A stretch of DNA of 64,000 nucleotides from Nocardia yamanashiensis NBRC 100130 (GTDB lineage: Bacteria > Actinomycetota > Actinomycetes > Mycobacteriales > Mycobacteriaceae), in assembly GCF_001613325.1 (NCBI RefSeq), contig NZ_BDCD01000017.1, positions 1 to 64,000 on the forward strand, written 5' to 3'. The notes below the pieces were generated by a model, which was given only the letters and a program-made list of their open reading frames with translations, was not told the origin of the DNA and did not search any database. A program made the translations under genes and the position numbers. The first letter of the stretch is position 1. Each line of letters opens with the position of its first letter. Positions 16,372 through 25,689 of the stretch are shown here, in pieces.

Positions 16372-17598
16372 ATGACACACAACGCTTCCGCGGCCCTCGG
16401 CGGCGAGCAGGGTGCCGCGCTGGCGACGGGCGAGGACCACCGGACGGTCGCGGGTACGGGCGCGCGCCTGCTCGGTGTCGATCTGGCGCGCGGCCTCGCG
16501 GTGCTCGGCATGTACGCCGCGCACGTGGGACCCGATCCGGCCCGAGGCGGCGTCCTCGGTTTCCTGACGGAACTGACGCACGGACGATCCTCGGCGCTGT
16601 TCGCGTTCCTGGCCGGATTCTCACTCGTCCTGATTCTCGGACGACGAGCGCCCAAGTCCGGGCGGGCGGGCCGGCAGGCCGTGGTGAAGGTGCTGGTGCG
16701 GGCGGGAATCCTGCTCGCCCTCGGCACCGCCCTGACCGCGCTGGGCACCGACGTGGAAGTGATCCTGGCCTACTACGGACTGTTCTTCCTGCTGGCCCTG
16801 CCGCTGTATCGCCTGCGGGCCACCACCTTGGCCGTGATCGCGGCGATCGGCGCGATCGTGCTGCCGCAGTTGTGGTTTCAGCTGCTCGATCCCGAACCCC
16901 GATGGTTCGGCACGGTCGAGCGGTTCGACCCCCTGGCTTGGGCGAGCACCCGCGGCGAACCCCTCGACGCCCCCGGCGGCGTGATCGGCCTGTTGTTCAC
17001 CGGAAGCTATCCGGCACTGACCTGGCTGCCGTTCGTCATCGCCGGCATGGCGATCGCCCGCCTCGATCTGTCCGCCGGCGCGATCCGTCGGCGCATACTG
17101 GCGACCGGCACCGCACTGGCGGTCCTCGGCTACGCCGGATCGGCCCTGGCATTACGCCTGATCCCCGGCACCGTTCCCGCGAACGGAATCCTGGACGCCC
17201 CCTGGTGGTCCGATCTGTCCCCGGAGCAGCCCGGCTGGCGCTACCAGCTGGTCGCGGCCCCGCACAGCGAAACCACCTTGTCCATCATCGCGAACACCGG
17301 CGTCGCCATGGTGGTCCTGATGATCTGCGTCATCGCCTGCGACCGCTTCGGCACCTTCCGCCGAGCCACCACACCGCTGATCGCAGTGGGCAGCATGTCG
17401 TTGACGGCCTACGTCTTCCACATAGCCGTGATCGCGATCATCGGATTCCACACCCTGCCCGCCGATTCCCTGCCCGCCCTGCTCGGACTGAGCGCCTTCA
17501 TCATGCTGTTCGCCTTCTGCTGGACGCGAATGTTCCACCGCGGCCCGCTCGAATGGCTACTGCACCGGGCGACCGGGGTCGCCGAACGCGTCCGCTAG
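16372..17598 (+). CDS. DUF418-type multi-spanning membrane protein
   Basis: This 408-residue protein has about ten transmembrane helices. The N-terminal LLGVDLARGLAVLGMYAAH motif and C-terminal GPLEWLLHRAT motif are those of DUF418 proteins, which belong to the wider acyltransferase-3/heparan acetyltransferase-like membrane group. Such proteins are thought to transfer acyl groups across the membrane, but the substrate is not known for this branch. The first 30 residues are hydrophilic and probably cytoplasmic. It is divergent from the two-component operon on its left. Confidence 0.8.
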   Translation: MTHNASAALGGEQGAALATGEDHRTVAGTGARLLGVDLARGLAVLGMYAAHVGPDPARGGVLGFLTELTHGRSSALFAFLAGFSLVLILGRRAPKSGRAGRQAVVKVLVRAGILLALGTALTALGTDVEVILAYYGLFFLLALPLYRLRATTLAVIAAIGAIVLPQLWFQLLDPEPRWFGTVERFDPLAWASTRGEPLDAPGGVIGLLFTGSYPALTWLPFVIAGMAIARLDLSAGAIRRRILATGTALAVLGYAGSALALRLIPGTVPANGILDAPWWSDLSPEQPGWRYQLVAAPHSETTLSIIANTGVAMVVLMICVIACDRFGTFRRATTPLIAVGSMSLTAYVFHIAVIAIIGFHTLPADSLPALLGLSAFIMLFAFCWTRMFHRGPLEWLLHRATGVAERVR

Positions 17599-17634
17599 AC
17601 CCCGGCCGGTGCCGTTCATGCGGACTGTGCGAGG

Positions 17635-17865
17635 TCAGGATGCCTTGGTGCCGGAGCTGAGGGTGGCCGAGCCGGTGCTCAGGATTTGCAGAACGTTCTG
17701 GAAGAAGTCGCAGCCGCCCGGAGCACCGATGGGGAATTCGACGCAACCGGCGACGGGAGCGACGGATTCGGCGCCGGCCGATCCGGGGGCCGCCTGTGCG
17801 GTGGCGAGCGGGGCCAGGGTCAGCGTTCCGGCCAGGACGGCCACCGCGAATGACTTCTTCATCAT
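17635..17865 (-). CDS. Small secreted protein
   Basis: This 76-residue protein starts MMKKSFAVAVLAGTLTLAP, a standard Sec signal peptide with probable cleavage after AQA near residue 25. The mature part is about 50 residues with two cysteines (VAGCVEFPIGAPGGCDFF) that could form a disulfide. An AGAGGGAA ribosome-binding site precedes the ATG pair. Small secreted proteins of this kind are common in Nocardia and relatives; the function is unknown. Its 3' end faces the DUF418 gene 36 bases away. Confidence 0.75.
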   Translation of the reverse strand: MMKKSFAVAVLAGTLTLAPLATAQAAPGSAGAESVAPVAGCVEFPIGAPGGCDFFQNVLQILSTGSATLSSGTKAS

Positions 17866-18005
17866 CGAAATTCCCTCTGCATCAATTCTTTTCGACCTGA
17901 TCAACTGCCGGGTGGCAGCGGGGATCACGGTATTGAGATGAGGAATCCGGTCATAGACCCTGGTTTCGTGGCCCCCGCCGGTGGGGGCACTCGAGGAGAC
18001 CGGAC

Positions 18006-19604
18006 TCAGCCGGTGATCAGTGCGGCCGCGTGCTCGCCGATCATCATGGTGGCGGCATTGGTATTGCCGCCGACGATGCTGGGCATGATCGAGGCGTCGG
18101 CGACGCGCAGTGCTTCGACGCCGTGCACGCGGAGGGTGGGGTCGACGACCGCGTGTTCGTCGACGCCCATGCGGCAGGTGCCGACGGGGTGGTAGACGGT
18201 GGTGGCGCGATTGGGGACTTCGGCGGTCAGGGCGGCGCGGGTGGGATAGGCGGGGCCGGGGGAGATTTCGGTGTCTACGGCGGTGCGGATGGATTCGGCG
18301 GCCATGACCTCCCGGATCAGTTCCATGCCGTGGACGAGGGTGTCGAGGTCGCGGGGTTCGGCGAGGTAGTTGGGGTCGATGGCGGGTGGTGCGGTGGGGT
18401 CGGCCGAGGTCAGGCGCAGGGTGCCGCGGCTTTGGGGGTAGATCATGGTGACCAGGACGGTGAGGGATCGGCGCGGGTCGGGCGTGTGGCGGATGGGGGC
18501 GTCCTGATTGGGTCCGGGGTAGCTCCAGGGCAGGACGTGGAGCTGGAGGTCGGGCGCGCCGGTGGCGTAGGGGGTGCGCAAGAACGCGACCGCTTCGAAG
18601 ACGGTGCGGGCCAGCCAGGTGCTGTTGTTGCGCAAGGACTCTCGCAGCAGGGCGCCGGCGAAGTAGCCCGCCGATGAGCGATGCACGGCGGTCGGCATGG
18701 CGAAACTCATGGGCACGAACAAGTGGTCGTGCAGGTTGTCGCCCACGGGGAGATCGGCCACGACATCGATGCCGAACGCGCGCAGATGGTCGGCGGGGCC
18801 GAGACCCGAGAGCATGAGCAGCTGGGCGGAGCCGAAAGCGCCCGCGCTGACGATCACTTCGCGTTCGGCGCGCAACACCTCGACGCCGCGCCCGGTGGTG
18901 TATTCGACGCCGGCGGCGCGCCCGTTCTCCACGAGTACGCGCAGTGCGCGGGTATTCGGCAGCACGGCAAGGTTTTTCGGCCGATCGTCGAGGTAGCCGA
19001 CGGAGGTGCTGAAGCGCAGGCCATTGCTGTTGCTCTGCTGGAAGAGCGAAACGCCTTCTTGTTCGGCCCCGTTGTAGTCGGGATTGCGTGCGATACCGGC
19101 GGTTTCGGTGAGCGCCCGGATGAACGATTCGGAGGCGGGCGTCAGGTCGCGCGCCCGAGTCACCTTGATCGGGCCGGAGCCGCCGCGGAATGCGCTGGCG
19201 CCGTCCTCGAACGATTCGAGTTTCTTGAAACTCGGCAGCACATCCGCGTATGCCCAGCCGGTATTGCCCGCCGCGGCCCAGTCGTCGAAATTGCGCCGGT
19301 TGCCGCGCACGAACACCATGCCGTTGACCGAGCTGGAACCGCCGACCACCCGGCCGTGCGTCTGCGGAATCCTCCGGCCCAGGGCGTGCTTCTGTTCGAC
19401 GGTGTAATGGCCCCAATCGATGCGCTTCTTCAATTGCGGCACGCTGTGCATCGGGCCGATCATTCCGGGTTTGCGCACCAGCCGGGAGTTGTCGCGCCCG
19501 CCCGCCTCCAGCAGCGTGACGCGCGCCCCGGTATCGGCCAGCCGGCGGGCGATGATGGCCCCGGCGCTCCCCGAACCGATGATGATGTAGTCCGTCGCCG
19601 CCAT
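18006..19604 (-). CDS. GMC-family FAD-dependent oxidoreductase
   Basis: This 532-residue flavoenzyme of the glucose-methanol-choline family has the N-terminal FAD-binding motif YIIIGSGSAGAIIARRL and the GMC signature GRVVGGSSSVNGMVFVRGN. The second signature is SAGAFGSAQLLMLSGLGP. The C-terminal region YHPVGTCRMG...NTNAATMMIGE carries the catalytic His and Asn positions. The closest named relatives are choline dehydrogenase-like alcohol dehydrogenases. The alcohol substrate cannot be told from sequence and no betaine genes adjoin it. No signal peptide is present, so it is cytoplasmic. It is divergent from the small membrane protein gene at 19,770. Confidence 0.9.
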   Translation of the reverse strand: MAATDYIIIGSGSAGAIIARRLADTGARVTLLEAGGRDNSRLVRKPGMIGPMHSVPQLKKRIDWGHYTVEQKHALGRRIPQTHGRVVGGSSSVNGMVFVRGNRRNFDDWAAAGNTGWAYADVLPSFKKLESFEDGASAFRGGSGPIKVTRARDLTPASESFIRALTETAGIARNPDYNGAEQEGVSLFQQSNSNGLRFSTSVGYLDDRPKNLAVLPNTRALRVLVENGRAAGVEYTTGRGVEVLRAEREVIVSAGAFGSAQLLMLSGLGPADHLRAFGIDVVADLPVGDNLHDHLFVPMSFAMPTAVHRSSAGYFAGALLRESLRNNSTWLARTVFEAVAFLRTPYATGAPDLQLHVLPWSYPGPNQDAPIRHTPDPRRSLTVLVTMIYPQSRGTLRLTSADPTAPPAIDPNYLAEPRDLDTLVHGMELIREVMAAESIRTAVDTEISPGPAYPTRAALTAEVPNRATTVYHPVGTCRMGVDEHAVVDPTLRVHGVEALRVADASIMPSIVGGNTNAATMMIGEHAAALITG

Positions 19605-19769
19605 GACCAGCCCTTCAGCCCAAACTGGAACGTGTTGCGAAAGTACTCGATACCGGCTGCTCGGACGCCCGATTCCGGATAAAACGCGAGATTACTGAGG
19701 CGTAGCCATGCCTTCGGGCGCATGCTGAAAAGCAGAGGAGATCGCTTCGCATTTCGGAGGAGGAAGAAC

Positions 19770-20144
19770 ATGGTCAGGGTGACAGCGGTGAAACCGAATG
19801 GAGAGCATTGGCATCCCCATCCTGGCGACGCCATCGAGGACGAAGGGGAAGTTCCCGCCTTGGTTTTATGCCTGCTCGCCGTCGGAACAGCCGGATTGAC
19901 CATCACGGCGGCGGCGTCGGGATTCCGGGGTTGGGCGGCGCTGGGGGCGATCGTGACGGCGGCACTGCTGCTCGCGGGTCTGCTCATGATCCGGTTCGAG
20001 TACTTCCGCGAATTCCGCAAGGAGCAGCGCGCCGGACGGCACGGCCATAACCCGTTGGTTGCCGGGGAATATCGGCCGGGACAGCTCAGTTCGTGGCAGG
20101 TGCGGAAGATACGGGCAGCGCAAGCGCGATCAGCAGCCCGGTGA
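19770..20144 (+). CDS. Small two-helix membrane protein
   Basis: This 124-residue protein has two hydrophobic helices (residues about 30-50 and 58-76) followed by a basic cytoplasmic tail (RFEYFREFRKEQRAGRHGHN). ATG at 19770 has an excellent ribosome-binding site (GGAGGAGGAA), so the longer frame beginning at 19,722 is not needed. The topology loosely resembles the UsfY-type small membrane proteins of mycobacteria, but I would not assign it. Its last 59 bases overlap the convergent MFS gene. Confidence 0.65.
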   Translation: MVRVTAVKPNGEHWHPHPGDAIEDEGEVPALVLCLLAVGTAGLTITAAASGFRGWAALGAIVTAALLLAGLLMIRFEYFREFRKEQRAGRHGHNPLVAGEYRPGQLSSWQVRKIRAAQARSAAR

Positions 20145-21444
20145 GGGCGAGACCGGCCAGGACCGCCAGGGCCAGCACACCGGCCCGGTCGGGGGCGGTC
20201 AGACCGGCGACCAGAATGGTGCCGGCGATGCTGGTGCCCAGGGCGGAACCGAGATTGGAGACGGCGCGCGACAGACCCGAGATCTCACCCTGCTGATTCT
20301 CGGGGAACGCGGACTGCACGACATTGACGGCGGGGGTCAGCATGACGCCCACGCCCAGGCCGATGATCAGCAGGCCGGGCGTGAAAGCCCAGGGAGAAGA
20401 CCAGATTCGGACCAGCGCGACGAGCGTCACCAGGCCGAGCACGGTCTGGCTGAAGCCGGAGCGGATGAGCGTGCGCGCGGGGTGATTGCGGGCCAGGCGG
20501 GCGGCGATCAAGGAGCTCAACAGGATTCCGGCGGTGGCCGCGGTGGTGATCAGGCCGGTTTCGATGGCGTTGTAGCCGCGGACGACCTGCAGGAAGGTCG
20601 CCACCACGAACGAGATGCCCATGAGCAGCAGCCATTGCAGACCCTGAATGACCAGCGCCAGATTCGACGTGCGGTTGCGGAACAGCGCGAGCGGCAGCAG
20701 CGCCGGGCCGCCGGAGCGTTCGCGGGCGCGCAGGTGCAGCAGGCACAGGCCGAGCAGCGCCAGCCCGGCGCCCATCAGGATCACGGTCGCGGCAAGGCTG
20801 TTGTCCGCCTGCATGATTCCCAAAACCAGGCTGATCATGCCGGTCGCCGACAGCACGGTGCCGACCAGGTCGAACGGGTGCCGGGCGTCGGCGGGCAACG
20901 GGTCCTCCAGGCCGCGGCTCCAGACCGCGATCGCCACCACGATGACCGTCTGGAAGAGGAACACCGCGCGCCAGGACACCGTCGTCGAGATCAGTCCGCC
21001 GATCAGCGGCCCGGCCGCCGCCCCGACCCCGCCCATGCCGGTGATCAGCCCGAAAGCCCCGGCGCGCGCGGCGGTATCGGTGAACATGAGGGTGGCCAGG
21101 ATGTACACCGGCGGAATGAGCAGCGCGGTGCCGATGCCCTCCAGGATCGAATTGCCGAAGATCAGCATGCCCAGCCCGGGCGCGGCCGCACTCGTCAATG
21201 CCCCTGCCGCGTAGACGAACATCCCGAGCCGGAAGCAGCGCACGCGTCCCCAGCGTTCGGTCAGCGCGCCGCCGGGAATCATCAGCGCCGCCATCACCAC
21301 CAGGAACACGGTGATGGCCAGCTGCACCCCGGCGACCGTGGTGTGCAGGTCGGCGCTGATGTCGGTGATCATCACGTTCATGCTGGAGCCGGCGAAGCTG
21401 CAGATGAACTGGGCCAGCGCGAGGGGTGCCAACATGTTTCGCAT
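20086..21444 (-). CDS. MFS transporter, DHA2-like drug exporter
   Basis: This 452-residue major facilitator protein has about 14 hydrophobic segments. Motif A-like LTERWGRVRCFRLG lies near residue 65 and motif C-like GMGGVGAAAGPLIGG near residue 140; together these mark drug:H+ antiporters of the DHA2 group. It probably exports a hydrophobic compound at the cytoplasmic membrane. No regulator adjoins it. The gene is divergent from pnuC, with 165 bases between, and its 3' end overlaps the small membrane protein gene. Confidence 0.85.
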   Translation of the reverse strand: MRNMLAPLALAQFICSFAGSSMNVMITDISADLHTTVAGVQLAITVFLVVMAALMIPGGALTERWGRVRCFRLGMFVYAAGALTSAAAPGLGMLIFGNSILEGIGTALLIPPVYILATLMFTDTAARAGAFGLITGMGGVGAAAGPLIGGLISTTVSWRAVFLFQTVIVVAIAVWSRGLEDPLPADARHPFDLVGTVLSATGMISLVLGIMQADNSLAATVILMGAGLALLGLCLLHLRARERSGGPALLPLALFRNRTSNLALVIQGLQWLLLMGISFVVATFLQVVRGYNAIETGLITTAATAGILLSSLIAARLARNHPARTLIRSGFSQTVLGLVTLVALVRIWSSPWAFTPGLLIIGLGVGVMLTPAVNVVQSAFPENQQGEISGLSRAVSNLGSALGTSIAGTILVAGLTAPDRAGVLALAVLAGLALTGLLIALALPVSSAPATN

Positions 21445-21609
21445 GCCCGCGACCCAACTCCGCTACCGGCGCCGCGGCCTCATCCGTCACGGATGACGCG
21501 GCGGGCAACCTCGATGCCGGAGCCGCCGCGCGCGTCGGCGATGATGCCTCGGGACGGATCCGGTGGTCCGCTGCGTTGCTGTGCAGGAGTGTGGAGGAGG
21601 TGCCGGAGG

Positions 21610-22239
21610 ATGAACGCCGGTTTCGAGGTGTTCGGCGAGCACGTGCTGTGGACCGACGCGATCGGCAATCTGCTGTCGCTGGCGGTGGTGTGGCTGGCCA
21701 TGCGCAAGACGGTGTGGACCTGGCCGGTGCAGATCGCCGGGGCCGCACTGCTGCTGGCGGCTTCGCTGGACGCGCACGCGCCGGGCAACGCGCTCAAGCA
21801 GATCCTGTTCCTGGCATTGGCCGGCTACGGCTGGCTGGCCTGGACGCGCGGCACCCGCGGGCAGGTGGAATTGGCGGTGCGCCCGGCCACCGCGCGCGAA
21901 CGCTGGACCCTGCTGCTCGCGATGGCGGTAGGCACGGTGCTGGTGGCCGAGGCGTTCATGCGGATTCCGTGGCTGCACATCGCGTGGTCGCCCTGGGCCA
22001 ATGCCTATATCTTCGTCGGCAGCGCCATCGCGACCTTCGCGCAGAGCCGGGCGCTGGTGGACTTCTGGATCATCTGGATGCTGGTGGATCTGGTCGGCGT
22101 GCCGCTGGCTTTCAAGTCGGGGCTGTACGCCTCGGGCGCGGTGTACGGCGTGTTCTTCGTGCTGGTGCTGGCCGGTTTCGCCCGCTGGCGCGGGGAGTAC
22201 CGATCACGGTTGCGAACACGCGTCGGAATCGCGGGGTGA
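21610..22239 (+). CDS. pnuC: Nicotinamide mononucleotide/riboside transporter PnuC
   Basis: This 209-residue membrane protein has about seven helices and the PnuC pattern: an N-terminal EVFGEHVLWTDAIGNLLSL stretch, a WPVQI motif after the second helix and the late motif VDFWIIWMLVDLVGVPLAF. PnuC proteins facilitate entry of nicotinamide riboside or related vitamins, which are then trapped by phosphorylation. No NAD-salvage kinase gene adjoins it here and no riboswitch is obvious upstream. ATG at 21610 follows GGAGG. Confidence 0.85.
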   Translation: MNAGFEVFGEHVLWTDAIGNLLSLAVVWLAMRKTVWTWPVQIAGAALLLAASLDAHAPGNALKQILFLALAGYGWLAWTRGTRGQVELAVRPATARERWTLLLAMAVGTVLVAEAFMRIPWLHIAWSPWANAYIFVGSAIATFAQSRALVDFWIIWMLVDLVGVPLAFKSGLYASGAVYGVFFVLVLAGFARWRGEYRSRLRTRVGIAG

Positions 22240-22321
22240 GCGGACGGCCGGTATGCGACCCTGGCGGCACGGGCATGACCGATCCGTCTGATTCACCGGC
22301 CTCAGAAGCGAGGGTGTCGTC

Positions 22322-23134
22322 ATGGACAATGCCACGGCCTACCAGCCGATTCCGGAACCTGTCGTCGAACTGGATGTCTTTCCGCCGCAGCAGCAACGCC
22401 GCTGGACCGTGCTGCTGCGCCTGATCCTGGCCATTCCGCAGCTGATCGTGCTGTGGGCGCTGGGGATCGCCGCCGCGGTGGTGGCGATCATCGGCTGGTT
22501 CGCGGCGCTGTTCACCGGCGCGCTGCCGCAGTGGGCGGGTGATTTCCTGCGCTCCTACGTGGCCTACAACGTGCGGGTCTCCGGCTACATGATGCTGCTG
22601 GTGGACGCGTATCCGCCGTTCACCCTGGAGACGGGGCCGGATTACCCGGTGCGCGCGTGGTTCCCGAACGCGACGCCGCTGAATCGGCTGGCGGTGCTGT
22701 TCCGCTTCTTCCTGGCGCTGCCGATTCTCATCCTGACCAGCTGGTTCGCCTCCGGCTGGATGGTCATCTCGTTCATCGTCTGGCTGATCGTGCTGATCAC
22801 CGGCCGCATGCCCGCCGCACTGTTCCAGGCCACCACGGTGGTGCTGCGCAATCAGGTGCGCACCTCGGCCTACTGGTACATGCTCACCCCGACCTACCTC
22901 AAGCAGGTGTTCGGCGACGGCGCGGCGCCCGAGGCCGGAGCCACTCTCCCGCCCGGATACGTGCCCGCTTCCCCCACCCGGCCGCTGCTGGTCTCCCAGG
23001 CCGGGAAGATCCTGCTGTGGGTGATCCTGGTGCTGGGCATTCTGGCCAGCATCGCCCAGGGCGTGACCCGGTCCACCACCGACGTCGACGACGACGATTA
23101 CAGCTCGATGATCAGCTACAGCCACACCTACTGA
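22322..23134 (+). CDS. DUF4389 membrane protein
   Basis: This 270-residue protein has two paired transmembrane units. It carries the DUF4389 features: RLILAIPQLIVLWAL and FRFFLALPILILTSW helices, each followed by a wide-open loop, plus VSGYMMLLVDAYPPF. A further helix near residue 230 precedes an acidic C-terminal tail (DVDDDDYSSMI). The function of the family is unknown. It follows pnuC by 82 bases and its 3' end faces the response regulator gene. Confidence 0.8.
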   Translation: MDNATAYQPIPEPVVELDVFPPQQQRRWTVLLRLILAIPQLIVLWALGIAAAVVAIIGWFAALFTGALPQWAGDFLRSYVAYNVRVSGYMMLLVDAYPPFTLETGPDYPVRAWFPNATPLNRLAVLFRFFLALPILILTSWFASGWMVISFIVWLIVLITGRMPAALFQATTVVLRNQVRTSAYWYMLTPTYLKQVFGDGAAPEAGATLPPGYVPASPTRPLLVSQAGKILLWVILVLGILASIAQGVTRSTTDVDDDDYSSMISYSHTY

Positions 23135-23152
23135 GTGCGCCGCCGGCGCGGG

Positions 23153-23758
23153 CTACAACCAGCCCGCGTCGGTCGCCACCCGGACCGCGTCGATTCGATT
23201 GCGCGCCTGCAGTTTCGTGACCGCGGCCGCCAGATAATTGCGAACCGTCCCATAGGACAGGTGCAGCTGGCCGGCGATCTCCTTCGGGTCCGCTCCGTCC
23301 GCGCATTTGCGCAGCACCTCGATCTCGCGTTCGGTCAACGGGTTCCGCGGCGCGCGCAGCGCCGTGGAGGCCAGTGACGAATCGAGGATCTGACCGCCCC
23401 CGGCCACGGTGCGCACCGCGTGCAGCAGCTCCTGGCGGGCGCTGTCCTTGAGGATGAACCCCTGCACGCCGATCTGCATGGCCCGGCGCAGCTGCCCCGG
23501 CGTGGCGAGCGCGGTGAGGATCAGCACCCGGCACGACGGGAAGCGTTGCGCCAGTTCGGCGGCCGCGGTGAGCCCGTCCTGCCCGGGCAGGTCGATATCG
23601 AGAATGGCCAGGTCGGCGCGCTCGGCGATGGCCGTCGCCACGATTTCCTCCCCGCGCTCGAGGGTGGCCACCACCTCGAGGTCGGCCTCCAGCTCCAGCG
23701 AGGCCACCAGGGTGTCACGCAGCAGCCGCATGTCCTCGGCGACGAGAACCCGGATCAT
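23153..23758 (-). CDS. LuxR/NarL-family response regulator (DesR-like)
   Basis: This 201-residue regulator has a receiver domain with phospho-acceptor Asp in LAILDIDLPGQDGL near residue 54 and the LKDSA lysine. The C-terminal LuxR helix-turn-helix (LTEREIEVLRKCADGADPKE, then LHLSYGTVRNYLAAA) resembles DesR-type regulators, which control membrane-lipid fluidity genes in some Gram-positives. The ATG at 23758 has GGAGCG upstream; the frame continues 18 codons further without support. It is divergent from the kinase gene at 23,828, probably its partner. No desaturase gene is present. Confidence 0.85.
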   Translation of the reverse strand: MIRVLVAEDMRLLRDTLVASLELEADLEVVATLERGEEIVATAIAERADLAILDIDLPGQDGLTAAAELAQRFPSCRVLILTALATPGQLRRAMQIGVQGFILKDSARQELLHAVRTVAGGGQILDSSLASTALRAPRNPLTEREIEVLRKCADGADPKEIAGQLHLSYGTVRNYLAAAVTKLQARNRIDAVRVATDAGWL

Positions 23759-23827
23759 GTGTGTCGCTCCTAACCGGATCGGGTTTCGAGTTGCTCCCGA
23801 TGCCGTCCGCACTATGCAATCATCGGC

Positions 23828-25654
23828 GTGTCGCCACTACCAAGATCGACCGGGTATCTCTTCCTGGTCAGTTTCACCCTGTCCGTGCTCGTGGGCGGGG
23901 CGAGCATGGTGGCCGTCGGCTGTTGCGCCGCGGCGGCCGGATTGCTGGCGCTGGCGCAATTGCGGGTTCGTAGCCGCCGCTGGGTATTTCCGGTGCAGGC
24001 GCTGCTGGTCTATCTGCCCGTGGCGTTCGGTGATGCCGCGACCAATCTGGACGGCCTGCTGGCCGCGTCGGCCCTGCGCTGCCTGCCCGCCCGCGCGCGC
24101 TGGTGGGCGTTCGCGGTGATCGTCGCCGGTTCCGGCTTCCTGCACGGTGACTGGCGGCGCGAACCGATCCTGTTCGGCTATGCCGCGGTGGCGACGGCGG
24201 CGATCGGCGTGGTGACCTACAGCCTGCTGCGCCTGCCGGAGCTGGTCGACCGGCTGCGCGCGACCAGGGACGAACTGGCCCGGGCCGCCCTGACCCAGGA
24301 GCGATTACGGGTTGCCGGTCAGTTGCACGCGGCGCTGGGCGATGAGCTCAGCGGGGTGCGGGCCCTGCTGCGGACCGCCCGGCGGGAACTCGGCGAACGG
24401 CCCGAACGGGCGCGGGAAGCCGTGCGGCGCACCGCCGCCGCCACCCGGCGCATGATCGAGACGGTGCGGGCGACGGCGGCGGTGCACGGCGAGCAGGACG
24501 GCGCGCCCCGCGATCCCGAACCGGTGAGCCGGCTCGCTCCCCGCCTGGCCATGGCCGCCATGGTGATCGGGCTGGCCGCGTGGACCATCACCCAGACCAT
24601 CGAGAGCGCTCCGGCGCATCGGCTGCCGGTCGCCGCCGCCGGGGTGGCGCTCACCGGATCGCTGGTGGCGCAGTTGTACCGGCCCCGGCTGGCGAGCCGA
24701 ATCCTGGTGGCGCAGGCCGCCATCGTGCTGCTGCCGCTGCCGTGGCTGGAGTCGTCGTGGTGCGGCTGGCTGCCCTTCCTGGCGATTCCGGTGCTGCTGA
24801 CCCAGCGCGGCGGCCGGCTGGCGGCCGAACTGATCGGGCTGGTCGTGCTGCGTGCGCTCTGCTCCGAACCCGAAGCGCCGCCGGGCATTCAGGCGGGCTG
24901 GGTGCTGCCGGTGCTGGAGGCGACGCTGGCGCTGTTCGGCCTGGCGCAGTTCTGGCTGCTGTCCGATCAGCTGAATCGGTCACGCGCACAGCTGGTCCGG
25001 ACGACTTTGCAGGTGGAGCGGCTGCGGGTGGCGCGCAATATTCACGATCTGCTGGGTCTGACGCTGTCGGTGCTGGCGCTCAAGAGCGATCTGATCGTCG
25101 AGCTGGTCGATTTCGACGCGCGGCGGGCGGCGGCCGAGATCGACGAATCGCTGCGCATCGCCACCGATGCCCAGCGGGAGGCGCGGGCGCTGGCCGCCGA
25201 TACCGTGCGGGCGTCGCTGGTGGACGAATTGTCCGCCGCCGCCAAGCTTTTGCGGGAGCACGGCATCGTGGTGGACCTGGACTGCGACGACGAACTGCCG
25301 GACGCCTGCGCCGCCGTGCTGTCCCCCGTGGCCCGCGAGGCGATCACCAATATTCTCCGGCACAGCGACGCCGGCTACGTCGATATCGAATGCCACCGCC
25401 GGAAAGACGAACTGCACTTGCTGATTCGCAATGACGGCCCGCGCACCCGCACCTCCGACGGGCAGGGCCTGCGCAATATGCGCGCCCGAGTCACCGATGC
25501 CGGTGGGCGTTTCACCGCCGTCGCCGATCCGGACGAGTTCGTGCTCACCGCGGTGGTGCCGGTCGAACCGTATGCAGAATGCACGGTTCCGGCCGGTGAT
25601 GTCGCATCCACAACCGGTGCCGCAGGCACTACTTCCGATTCCCCTGCGATGTGA
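23828..25654 (+). CDS. Sensor histidine kinase with duplicated histidine-domain region
   Basis: This 608-residue membrane protein contains two tandem kinase-like halves. The first half has four hydrophobic segments, then LTQERLRVAGQLHAALGDEL (His near 167) and a helical hairpin like a HisKA_3 dimerisation domain, but no ATPase domain. The second half has more membrane segments (about 240-375), then QVERLRVARNIHDLLGLTLS (His near 406) and a complete HATPase domain (AREAITNILRHSD near 500; GQGLRNMRARV). Only the second half can phosphorylate. The first could be a docking, inhibitory or phosphate-accepting element. Start is GTG. The response regulator is divergently encoded 69 bases away. Confidence 0.85.
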   Translation: MSPLPRSTGYLFLVSFTLSVLVGGASMVAVGCCAAAAGLLALAQLRVRSRRWVFPVQALLVYLPVAFGDAATNLDGLLAASALRCLPARARWWAFAVIVAGSGFLHGDWRREPILFGYAAVATAAIGVVTYSLLRLPELVDRLRATRDELARAALTQERLRVAGQLHAALGDELSGVRALLRTARRELGERPERAREAVRRTAAATRRMIETVRATAAVHGEQDGAPRDPEPVSRLAPRLAMAAMVIGLAAWTITQTIESAPAHRLPVAAAGVALTGSLVAQLYRPRLASRILVAQAAIVLLPLPWLESSWCGWLPFLAIPVLLTQRGGRLAAELIGLVVLRALCSEPEAPPGIQAGWVLPVLEATLALFGLAQFWLLSDQLNRSRAQLVRTTLQVERLRVARNIHDLLGLTLSVLALKSDLIVELVDFDARRAAAEIDESLRIATDAQREARALAADTVRASLVDELSAAAKLLREHGIVVDLDCDDELPDACAAVLSPVAREAITNILRHSDAGYVDIECHRRKDELHLLIRNDGPRTRTSDGQGLRNMRARVTDAGGRFTAVADPDEFVLTAVVPVEPYAECTVPAGDVASTTGAAGTTSDSPAM

Positions 25655-25689
25655 AGGTTTTCGTGTCACCCCGACACGAAGGAAGAACA

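Noticed and set aside
18006..19604. Choline dehydrogenase BetA assignment for the GMC enzyme
   Set aside because: No betaine aldehyde dehydrogenase or transporter adjoins it and GMC substrates cannot be told from motifs.
20059..22239. 726-residue plus-strand frame ending in PnuC
   Set aside because: Only the last 209 residues are protein-like; the rest is antisense to the MFS gene. PnuC starts at 21,610.
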